From: Paenibacillus rhizosphaerae
GTDB taxonomy: Bacteria; Bacillota; Bacilli; Paenibacillales; Paenibacillaceae
Length of the DNA stretch: 54,681 bases
Assembly: GCF_014192015.1 (NCBI RefSeq)
Contig: NZ_JACHXJ010000013.1
Location: forward strand, 1-54,681
Direction: 5' to 3'
Below the pieces are notes generated by a model, which made no database searches, had not been told where the DNA came from, and saw nothing but the letters and a program-made list of their open reading frames with translations. Position 1 is the first letter of the stretch. Each line of letters opens with the position of its first letter. Below, piece by piece: positions 48,939 to 54,681 of the stretch. Made by a program: the position numbers and the translations under genes.

Positions 48939-50186
48939 TTAATCGTTCAAGTCGACCGATTGGCCGATTTTTGCCCATACGTTGGTTTTGTTAAAGCCGA
49001 GGCGCCACAAGGCGATACCTTTCAGGTTATGCCGCTTGGCGAGGCCAATTTTGGTGTTCACGGTGTTCTCGTTTTCACTCGCCAAGTTAACGCCGAGAAC
49101 CAGCTTGCCGGCAGGTACCTGTTTGAGCGCAAGCTGGATGGCCGCATCCACTTTGTCGTTAGGCTGCGGATTCTTCTCATCGGTATAGGCATAAGCCATA
49201 ACGATGAGCTCATCGGCCAGCGTACCCAGCTTTTTGTAATCATATCCATGAAAAGAACCGTTCAGAGGCGGCAGGGCGATCGACAGCTTCAAGCCCTGGG
49301 CGTGAGTAGCGGCCGCTGCTTTTTGGACGAAAGCATTATATGATGCCTGTACAGCCGCTGCGTCCCCCGTAAGCCCAAGGCCTTCCAGGTCCAGCAGGAT
49401 GCCTTGGAATCCATTGGTTTTGGCCGTATCTACCATCTGCTGAATCAGGCTTGCCTGAAGCTCAGGATCCTGGGTCGCCTTTGTCAGTTCCAGCTTGGTA
49501 TCGCCGGAGAACACCATCAAGTAAGGGGTTGTGCCGGCTGCAGCAGCGGAGCTGACAAGGCTCTCCGGCGTCACATCGCCAGCCGCTTGCGGCCATTTGA
49601 AATCCTGTCCTGTCGTTGTGAACCGGCCCTGGTCGTCGATACGGCTCCAGCCAAAGGCGGCTGCATCGAAGCTTGGAAGCAGGCTTGACTCAGAAAATGA
49701 CGAGAGGGCGTAAAAGGCCAGCGTATACATCTTTTCTTGGGGGGACACGATAGTAACGGTATGCGTCGTCTGATCCCAATTGACGCCGGCGCCGAACTGC
49801 TGGCTGAAGAAGCTTAGCGGAATCAGGACGCTTCCCCCGGACATTTGGGGAGCTACGGTCAGCGCCGTTTTGGTCCCGTCCACGGTCGCGCTGCGGCTTC
49901 CGACGGTCAGAACGACCTTTTTCGTGGAATCCTTGTCCGTCTTTACTGCTGTGATCTGCTTGGCCGAGGCATTCCACTGCACATTGATGCCCAGCGCTTC
50001 GGAAATGGCCCGGAAGGGCACGAGTGTCGTTCCTTGAACGACTTTCGGTGCGGCCGGGAAAGGCAGCGGATATCCGTCCAGCACGATACTGACGGGTGCA
50101 GCGGCGCTTGCCGGCTTCTGGCCGATGCCGCTCCAGGCAGTGGCTGCAATGAGCAGGCACAATGCGGTTTTGGTTGCTTTATTCAT
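48939..50186 (-). CDS. Secreted GH18-type protein with copper-amine-oxidase-like stalk domain
   Basis: The 415 residues comprise a signal peptide ending near ASA-AAP, a copper-amine-oxidase-like N-terminal domain (about 30-150, VPFRAISEALGINVQWN and VLIPLSFFSQQFG), which in Firmicutes is an envelope-binding stalk rather than an oxidase, and a GH18 barrel with ILLDLEG as the catalytic DxE and ELIVMAYAY. Relatives act in spore cortex or wall hydrolysis. ATG 50186 follows AAAGGAAC; longer starts lack a site. An inverted repeat GTGGT-ATAGG-ACCAC (50232-50246) lies upstream. Confidence 0.9.
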   Translation of the reverse strand: MNKATKTALCLLIAATAWSGIGQKPASAAAPVSIVLDGYPLPFPAAPKVVQGTTLVPFRAISEALGINVQWNASAKQITAVKTDKDSTKKVVLTVGSRSATVDGTKTALTVAPQMSGGSVLIPLSFFSQQFGAGVNWDQTTHTVTIVSPQEKMYTLAFYALSSFSESSLLPSFDAAAFGWSRIDDQGRFTTTGQDFKWPQAAGDVTPESLVSSAAAAGTTPYLMVFSGDTKLELTKATQDPELQASLIQQMVDTAKTNGFQGILLDLEGLGLTGDAAAVQASYNAFVQKAAAATHAQGLKLSIALPPLNGSFHGYDYKKLGTLADELIVMAYAYTDEKNPQPNDKVDAAIQLALKQVPAGKLVLGVNLASENENTVNTKIGLAKRHNLKGIALWRLGFNKTNVWAKIGQSVDLND

Positions 50187-50330
50187 GCGCGATGTTCCTT
50201 TCCATTTTAAATCGTATGTGTAAGATTGGTTGTGGTATAGGACCACTATATCAATAAACGTTTGCTAGATGAATAAGGAACGAGAATAATAGATTTATTT
50301 TTTAGCGTTTATCCACTTTCTGCCGGGTGG

Positions 50331-50359
50331 TTGCTTTTTGTACAGGCATGCGATATACT
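50331..50359 (+). promoter_or_regulatory. SRP RNA promoter
   Basis: TTGCTT (50331-50336), 17 bases, TATACT (50354-50359); the RNA is predicted to start near 50366. Confidence 0.7.
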
Positions 50360-50366
50360 TATTTTC

Positions 50367-50637
50367 ACCGTGCTAGATGGGGAGGTAGCGGTGCCCTGTA
50401 ACTCGCAATCCGCTGTAGCGAGGTTGAATTCCTGTTAGAGGTATTGTCGATGTGAGGTTTGGTCCCTACGTGCAATGTTGACGGCTGGGTCCTCCGCAAT
50501 GAGTACTTGTGAACCTGGTCAGGTCCGGAAGGAAGCAGCCATAAGCAAGCCCACTCTTGTGCCGGAGGATAGCCTAGCCCGAGTTGTTACGCAGGGGTGC
50601 CGCTCGGATCGCAATCATCAATAACAGGTGCACGGCT
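50367..50637 (+). ncRNA. scr: Signal recognition particle RNA, large type with Alu domain
   Basis: The 4.5S-like core GTCAGGTCCGGAAGGAAGCAGC (about 50518-50540) holds the GGAA tetraloop and the Ffh-binding internal loop. The 5' CCGTGC (50368-50373) pairs with the 3' GCACGG (50630-50635), and the 5' part GGGGAGGTAGCGGTGCCCTG forms the Alu domain typical of Bacillus-type SRP RNA. Length is about 270 bases. It lies upstream of dnaX, as in B. subtilis. Ends are estimated from pairing. Confidence 0.93.
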
Positions 50638-50657
50638 TAAACTTGACAATTATTTCA

Positions 50658-50696
50658 GCATCTTTGCCATCAGGTGGTAAAGATGCTTTTTATTTA
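50658..50696 (+). terminator. SRP RNA terminator
   Basis: GCATCTTT (50658-50665) pairs with AAAGATGC (50679-50686), followed by TTTTTATTTATT. Confidence 0.88.
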
Positions 50697-50859
50697 TTCC
50701 GGAAGTTCTCATGGCGGCCTTTCGGTAACGGACGCAGGCGGCGGACAGGTAAAACCCTGCAGCAACATGCGTGTTGGACGTTTTGCATGGCGCCGGATTA
50801 TAGTATAATGATGAGGCAACGAACCCACGCTTAGTGGAAGTTGAAAGAGGGTAAGCGAA

Positions 50860-52581
50860 GTGGAACATATAGCGTTGTACCGTGCCTGGCGGCCTCAGTC
50901 GTTCCAGGACATGGTGGGACAACAGCATATCATTCAGACGCTGCAGAACGCGATCCGTGAACAGCGGGTTTCCCATGCCTACCTGTTCAGCGGCCCGCGC
51001 GGAACCGGTAAAACCAGCGCTGCCAAAATTTTGGCCAAAGCGGTGAACTGCGAGCGTGGACCCGCTGCGGAGCCGTGCAATGAATGCGAATCCTGCCGCA
51101 GAATTACTTCGGGTGCGGTGATGGACGTGCAGGAAATCGACGCCGCCTCCAACCGCGGCGTGGAAGAAATCCGCGATCTTCGCGAGAAGGTGAAGTACGC
51201 ACCGACCGAAGTAAGGCATAAGGTTTATATTATTGACGAAGTGCATATGCTGACGACAGAGGCGTTTAATGCGCTTCTTAAGACGCTGGAGGAGCCCCCT
51301 CCGCACGTCATGTTTATTTTGGCGACGACCGAACCGCACAAGCTGCCGGCGACGATTATATCGCGCTGTCAGCGGTTTGATTTCCGCCGGGTATCCCTGG
51401 AGGAGCAGACGGATCGGTTAAGACAGATCTCACAGGAAGAAGGCATTGAGGCGGAGAATGAAGCGCTTCAATATATAGCAAGGCTATCCGACGGCGGGAT
51501 GCGGGATGCGCTGAGCATCTTGGATCAGATTGCGTCGTTTACCGGCGGTCATGTATCTTATGAACAGGTGCTGAGTATGACGGGCGGGATTGCTTCGGAG
51601 CAATTCGGCAAACTTGCGCAGGCCATTCTGGATGGCGACGTGGGCCAGGTGCTCATGCTGGTGGAAGGCTTTATGCAGGAAGGCAAGAGCGCCGATAAAT
51701 GCATGGAGAACCTGCTGTATTATTTCCGCGATCTTTTGATGATCCAGATGATTCCGCAGGCAGACAAGCTCACGGACCGTGTCCTTCACCCCGAAGAATA
51801 CAAGGAGATGGCCGCTGCCTTTTCCCGCAAGCAGCTGTTCCAAATGATCGATACGCTCAATCATTATCAGAGCGAAATGAAATATGCTTCCCAGCCGCAG
51901 ACGTTGTTTGAGGTTGCGCTGCTCAAGCTGTGCGGCATCCCCCGTGAAGCGGGGGACAGTGATCGCCCTCAAGAGGCGGCGGCCGATTCGGCTGTGATCA
52001 ATCAGCTCAAGCAGCAGGTCGCCTCTCTGGAGAAGAAGCTCGAGCGCTTCATCAAGTCTGGTGCGGCTCCGGCCGCCGGCGCTAGCGGACCGTCCAGGCC
52101 TGCAGCTCCGCCGGCCCCGCGTATGTCGTCGGCCGCGAAGATTCCAGCGAATATGGATCAGTTTGTAGCAAGTAAGGGAAGTCCTGAATTCATGGAGATT
52201 CAGCGCCAGTGGGCTCACATCCTGCAAGGAGTCAAGGAGGAGAAGGTGACGGTCCATGCCTGGTTTATGGACGGGGAGCCGGTCTCCGTGCTCGATGACG
52301 CCGTATTGGTCGCCTTTAAAAACAATATCCACCGGGAAACGACCGAGAAGCCGGCTAATAAGCAGGTGATCGAAGGCGTGATGCACTCGGTGCTCGGCAA
52401 ACCGTATCATTTAGTCACCATGATGCAGCGGGATTGGAGTGCCTCGATGGAAGGGGCTGCGCAGCCCAAGGAAGAGCTGAAGCTTGAGCACGAGCATGAG
52501 TCGAAAGATCCAAATTCAAAACCATGGATTGATGAGGCGCTCCAGATATTTGGAGAAGACCTCGTTATCATAAAAGATTAA
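50860..52581 (+). CDS. dnaX: DNA polymerase III subunit gamma/tau
   Basis: Clamp-loader ATPase and organiser of the replisome. The 573 residues have the Walker A GPRGTGKT (45-52), a zinc module with Cys64, Cys73, Cys76 and Cys79, DEVHML, sensor 1 and the LSDGGMRDALSILDQ arginine-finger region; a Pro/Ala-rich linker (about 400-425) precedes the C-terminal tau part. No programmed-frameshift A-run is evident. GTG 50860 follows AGAGGG. A TATAAT (50814-50819) lies upstream without a clear -35. Confidence 0.97.
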   Translation: MEHIALYRAWRPQSFQDMVGQQHIIQTLQNAIREQRVSHAYLFSGPRGTGKTSAAKILAKAVNCERGPAAEPCNECESCRRITSGAVMDVQEIDAASNRGVEEIRDLREKVKYAPTEVRHKVYIIDEVHMLTTEAFNALLKTLEEPPPHVMFILATTEPHKLPATIISRCQRFDFRRVSLEEQTDRLRQISQEEGIEAENEALQYIARLSDGGMRDALSILDQIASFTGGHVSYEQVLSMTGGIASEQFGKLAQAILDGDVGQVLMLVEGFMQEGKSADKCMENLLYYFRDLLMIQMIPQADKLTDRVLHPEEYKEMAAAFSRKQLFQMIDTLNHYQSEMKYASQPQTLFEVALLKLCGIPREAGDSDRPQEAAADSAVINQLKQQVASLEKKLERFIKSGAAPAAGASGPSRPAAPPAPRMSSAAKIPANMDQFVASKGSPEFMEIQRQWAHILQGVKEEKVTVHAWFMDGEPVSVLDDAVLVAFKNNIHRETTEKPANKQVIEGVMHSVLGKPYHLVTMMQRDWSASMEGAAQPKEELKLEHEHESKDPNSKPWIDEALQIFGEDLVIIKD

Positions 52582-52625
52582 CCGCACCTTGAAGTGCGCT
52601 CAATTAATTAAAGGAGAGATGACCC

Positions 52626-52937
52626 ATGAATAATATGAATCAAATGATGAAGCAAGTGAAAAAAATGCAGGAGCAAATGCTCAAGGCACAGGAAGAGCTT
52701 GCTGACAAAAAGGTCGAAGGTACTTCCGGCGGCGGCGTGGTTACCGTTGAAATGAACGGCCACAAAAAACTGCTCTCCATTACGATTAAGCCGGAAGCCG
52801 TTGATCCGGACGATGTGGAAATGCTGCAGGATCTGGTGATGACTGCAGTGAACGATGCGCTGAGTAAAGCGGACGAAATTGCGAATGCCGACATGGGCAA
52901 ATTTACAGGCGGAATGAAAATTCCCGGCTTGTTCTAA
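52626..52937 (+). CDS. yaaK: YbaB/EbfC family nucleoid-associated protein
   Basis: A 103-residue DNA-binding protein with the family pattern: N-terminal Met/Gln/Lys-rich helix (MMKQVKKMQEQMLKAQEEL), beta core (GGGVVTVEMNGHKKLLSITIKPE) and C-terminal helix with VNDALSKADE. ATG 52626 follows AAAGGAGAG. It sits between dnaX and recR, the conserved order, and the three are probably one operon. Confidence 0.96.
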   Translation: MNNMNQMMKQVKKMQEQMLKAQEELADKKVEGTSGGGVVTVEMNGHKKLLSITIKPEAVDPDDVEMLQDLVMTAVNDALSKADEIANADMGKFTGGMKIPGLF

Positions 52938-52964
52938 ATTTAAAGCTGAAGGAGATCCTGCGCT

Positions 52965-53564
52965 TTGTATTATCCCGAACCGATCTCGAAGCTGATCGAT
53001 GCGTTTACGCGACTGCCGGGCATCGGGCCGAAAACCGCGGCCCGGCTTGCTTTTCATGTGCTGAACATGAAAGAAGACGATGTCATTGACTTTGCCAAGG
53101 CCCTAGTCAGCGTCAAGCGGAATCTCACCTACTGTTCCGTATGCTGCAATATTACAGACACCGATCCGTGCCGAATTTGCCAGGATAAAACGCGCGATCC
53201 GTCTGTCATTTGCGTAGTGCAGGACCCCAAAGATCTTGTCGCCATGGAGCGGACCAAGGAATTTAACGGTTATTACCACGTTCTTCAGGGGGCCATCTCT
53301 CCGATGGAGGGAATCGGTCCCGATGACATTCGGCTGAAGGAACTGCTTACACGGCTTAGTGATGAACGGGTTAAGGAGCTTATTTTAGCGACGAATCCGA
53401 ATATCGAAGGGGAAGCGACAGCGATGTACATTTCGCGGCTGGTACGCCCTTTTGAAATCGTCGTGACGCGTATTGCGCATGGTCTGCCGGTAGGCGGCGA
53501 CCTGGAGTACGCGGATGAGGTAACCTTGTCGAAGGCTTTGGAAGGACGCCGTCAATTGAATTGA
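52965..53564 (+). CDS. recR: Recombination protein RecR
   Basis: Works with RecO and RecF to load RecA at gaps. The 199 residues have a helix-hairpin-helix (RLPGIGPKTAARLAF), a zinc finger with Cys57, Cys60, Cys69 and Cys72, and a Toprim domain (VICVVQDPKDL, TNPNIEGEATAMYI). The start is TTG at 52965, after GAAGGAGAT. The terminator downstream closes the dnaX-yaaK-recR unit. Confidence 0.97.
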   Translation: MYYPEPISKLIDAFTRLPGIGPKTAARLAFHVLNMKEDDVIDFAKALVSVKRNLTYCSVCCNITDTDPCRICQDKTRDPSVICVVQDPKDLVAMERTKEFNGYYHVLQGAISPMEGIGPDDIRLKELLTRLSDERVKELILATNPNIEGEATAMYISRLVRPFEIVVTRIAHGLPVGGDLEYADEVTLSKALEGRRQLN

Positions 53565-53629
53565 TGTTAAGCTTGGTGTTTAGCGTTTTTGTTAAATGAT
53601 TATTTCCATAATGAATCGTGCACTAATAG

Positions 53630-53657
53630 AAGGAGCCTCCTCGGAGGCTTCTTTTTT
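53630..53657 (+). terminator. recR operon terminator
   Basis: AGCCTCC (53634-53640) pairs with GGAGGCT (53643-53649), giving a GCCTC-CTCG-GAGGC hairpin, followed by TCT6. Confidence 0.88.
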
Positions 53658-53764
53658 GTTCTAAGTTTGTCCCTTTCCTGAATAAGTATGAGAATGGAGA
53701 CGGTATGAGGTGCTTTGTGCTTTAGCCGCCCATATCTTTCGTGGACAAGGGAGGAGTCTGGGAC

Positions 53765-54076
53765 ATGACTTGGTTCAAAAAGAATAAATCAGGAATGTCT
53801 GCCCGGCAGTACCAAGAGGAACAGGAAGAGAAGTGGATCGTTTATAACGATGTCCAAAATGCTCATGCGGAATGGGAACGGGCCAGGCTGCGGTTTGAGG
53901 AGGCGCTCGGACAAGATCAGATCGATTATGCCATTTATATGTTGGAAGCAGCGGAGCGCAAGTATCAAATGCATCTGAAGCAAGCAAAAGACATCGGCCT
54001 CAACCGAGTGCAAATGATAACAAGGGAAGCATCAGCGGCAGCCAGAGGGATGGGCACCCGGACGATGTCCCATTAA
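53765..54076 (+). CDS. yaaL: YaaL family protein (DUF2508)
   Basis: A 103-residue soluble, helical protein of unknown function found between recR and bofA in Bacillus and relatives. It is rich in Glu, Lys and Ala (EQEEKWIVYNDVQNAHAEWERARLRF is the conserved part, shown in pieces: WIVYNDVQNAHAEW and LEAAERKYQMHLKQAK). ATG 53765 follows GGGAGGAG; the earlier in-frame GTG lacks a site. Confidence 0.88.
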   Translation: MTWFKKNKSGMSARQYQEEQEEKWIVYNDVQNAHAEWERARLRFEEALGQDQIDYAIYMLEAAERKYQMHLKQAKDIGLNRVQMITREASAAARGMGTRTMSH

Positions 54077-54130
54077 ATTGCGAAGGTCATCATTTTATTT
54101 ATAACGATTCCATTGGGAGGAGATTCATCC

Positions 54131-54403
54131 ATGACCGTTAAAATGTTGATTTGGGGTGTGCTTGGCGTCTCGCTGTTTCTGCTTCTGTTCATCGTCTTCA
54201 AGAAAAAGCTGGGGTTCGGCTGGTTGACGATGTTCGGCGCGCATTTGGTGTTGGCTGCACTGGGACTTTACCTGGTAAATTTCTCAGGCCTGATGTCCGA
54301 AGTATACATCCCCCTTAATCCAGCAACGATAGGAACAGTAACGGTGTTGGGACTGCCTGGCGTAGCGCTGCTGTATGGTTTAAAATTAACATTAATGGGG
54401 TAG
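54131..54403 (+). CDS. bofA: Pro-sigma-K processing inhibitor BofA
   Basis: A membrane protein that, with SpoIVFA, holds the SpoIVFB protease inactive in the outer forespore membrane until the signal to activate sigma-K arrives. The 90 residues have two membrane segments (IWGVLGVSLFLLLFIVF and FGAHLVLAALGLYLVNF) and the C-terminal VLGLPGVALLYGLKL typical of the family. ATG 54131 lies nine bases after GGGAGGAG; an upstream TTG is part of that site. It precedes an rRNA operon, as in B. subtilis. Confidence 0.95.
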   Translation: MTVKMLIWGVLGVSLFLLLFIVFKKKLGFGWLTMFGAHLVLAALGLYLVNFSGLMSEVYIPLNPATIGTVTVLGLPGVALLYGLKLTLMG

Positions 54404-54433
54404 TTGACGAGTGGTTGCATTCTGTGGTACATT
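54404..54433 (+). promoter_or_regulatory. rRNA operon promoter P1
   Basis: TTGACG (54404-54409), an 18-base spacer and TACATT (54428-54433), just after the bofA stop. Confidence 0.6.
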
Positions 54434-54462
54434 AATTCTCGCCCCTTTCGAAAAGGTACAAG

Positions 54463-54479
54463 CCTGCCAGACCGGCAGG
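54463..54479 (+). other. GC-rich hairpin between rRNA promoters
   Basis: CCTGCC (54463-54468) pairs with GGCAGG (54474-54479); no T tract follows. A CCTTT-CGA-AAAGG hairpin lies just upstream. Confidence 0.5.
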
Positions 54480-54511
54480 AAGCGAAAGAAAAAAGAAATT
54501 AAAAATAGTGC

Positions 54512-54541
54512 TTGACGAATTGCTGGGTAACATGATATATT
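54512..54541 (+). promoter_or_regulatory. rRNA operon promoter P2
   Basis: TTGACG (54512-54517), 18 bases, TATATT (54536-54541), in the tandem position of a second rRNA promoter. Confidence 0.75.
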
Positions 54542-54547
54542 ATAAGA

Positions 54548-54681
54548 GTTGCTGCTGAGATAAAGCGGCGACGCTGAAAGAGAAGTTTTGATCTTTGAAA
54601 ACTGAACAACGAGTGAGTATAAACGCGAAGGTCTTATGACCGGAGCGAATGGAGATTAAATCAATCTCGTCAGATTCAAAA
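54548..54681 (+). other. Pre-16S rRNA leader (window end)
   Basis: The leader contains TGATCTTTGAAAACTGAAC (54589-54607), the box conserved ahead of Firmicute rRNAs and related to the boxA antitermination signal. The mature 16S 5' end (AGAGTTTGATC) is not reached. Confidence 0.8.

Noticed and set aside
50309..50317. Single DnaA-like box TTATCCACT before the SRP RNA
   Set aside because: One mismatch and isolated; not distinguishable from chance.
1..54681. CRISPR arrays, insertion sequences, prophage or conjugative modules
   Set aside because: No regularly spaced repeats, transposase, integrase, terminase or relaxase features were seen on either strand.

Overview
The window looks like the chromosome of a spore-forming, motile Gram-positive of the Paenibacillus/Bacillus group, most likely Paenibacillus. 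The basis is a near-complete Bacillus-type gene order close to the origin, sporulation genes (spo0F, bofA, a SspP-like spore protein, a PbpG-type PBP), a large SRP RNA with an Alu domain, c-di-AMP riboswitches and moderate GC content. It begins in the last 56 bases of a 5S rRNA and ends in the leader of the next rRNA operon, so it spans one whole inter-rrn interval of about 54.5 kb. I see no insertion sequence, prophage or CRISPR array.

Layout. 0.4-9.4 kb: guaB, dacA, pdxS, pdxT, serS, tRNA-Ser(UGA), a small spore-gene cluster, a lipoprotein and tadA. This is the B. subtilis order downstream of its first rRNA operon. 9.4-21.7 kb: a KinA-E-like sensor kinase behind a cluster of DnaA boxes and a Spo0A box, an RluF-type pseudouridine synthase, motAB behind a sigma-D promoter, a pterin dehydratase, a membrane cytochrome c, a GNAT, two tandem NlpC/P60 endopeptidases each with its own c-di-AMP riboswitch, and a membrane M1 peptidase with a partner membrane protein. 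21.8-27.6 kb: ywhD, mpg, pbpG, speE, speB. 27.7-34.5 kb: a sugar ABC importer without its ATPase, with a YesMN-type two-component system inside the same gene string. 34.7-48.8 kb: an Asp-box protein, ywiB-argS, a subtilisin-like protease, rpoE, pyrG, spo0F, fbaA, murA, rho, a radical SAM protein and rpmE. 48.9-54.4 kb: a secreted GH18 protein, SRP RNA, dnaX, yaaK, recR, yaaL and bofA, followed by rRNA promoters.

How it fits together. Both ends match the B. subtilis rrn-guaB...tadA and scr-dnaX-recR-bofA-rrn segments. The middle (ywhD to rpmE) matches, in order, a block that in B. subtilis lies on the other replichore several hundred kb from oriC, as I recall that map. The window therefore records a large relocation next to the origin. 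Functional themes are nucleotide supply (guaB, pyrG), PLP and polyamine synthesis, wall synthesis and remodelling (dacA, pbpG, murA, the NlpC/P60 pair), and sporulation control (the kinase, spo0F, bofA).

The most interesting signal is the 250-bp region between tadA and the sensor kinase. It holds two perfect and four near-perfect DnaA boxes, then a perfect Spo0A box just upstream of a putative promoter, suggesting direct coupling of replication initiation to a phosphorelay kinase. Second is the tandem duplication of an entire c-di-AMP-riboswitch/endopeptidase transcription unit that also carries a WalR-like box just after the predicted start site. Coordinates and starts were chosen by eye from ribosome-binding sites and family lengths; promoter, riboswitch and RNA calls are pattern-based and untested.
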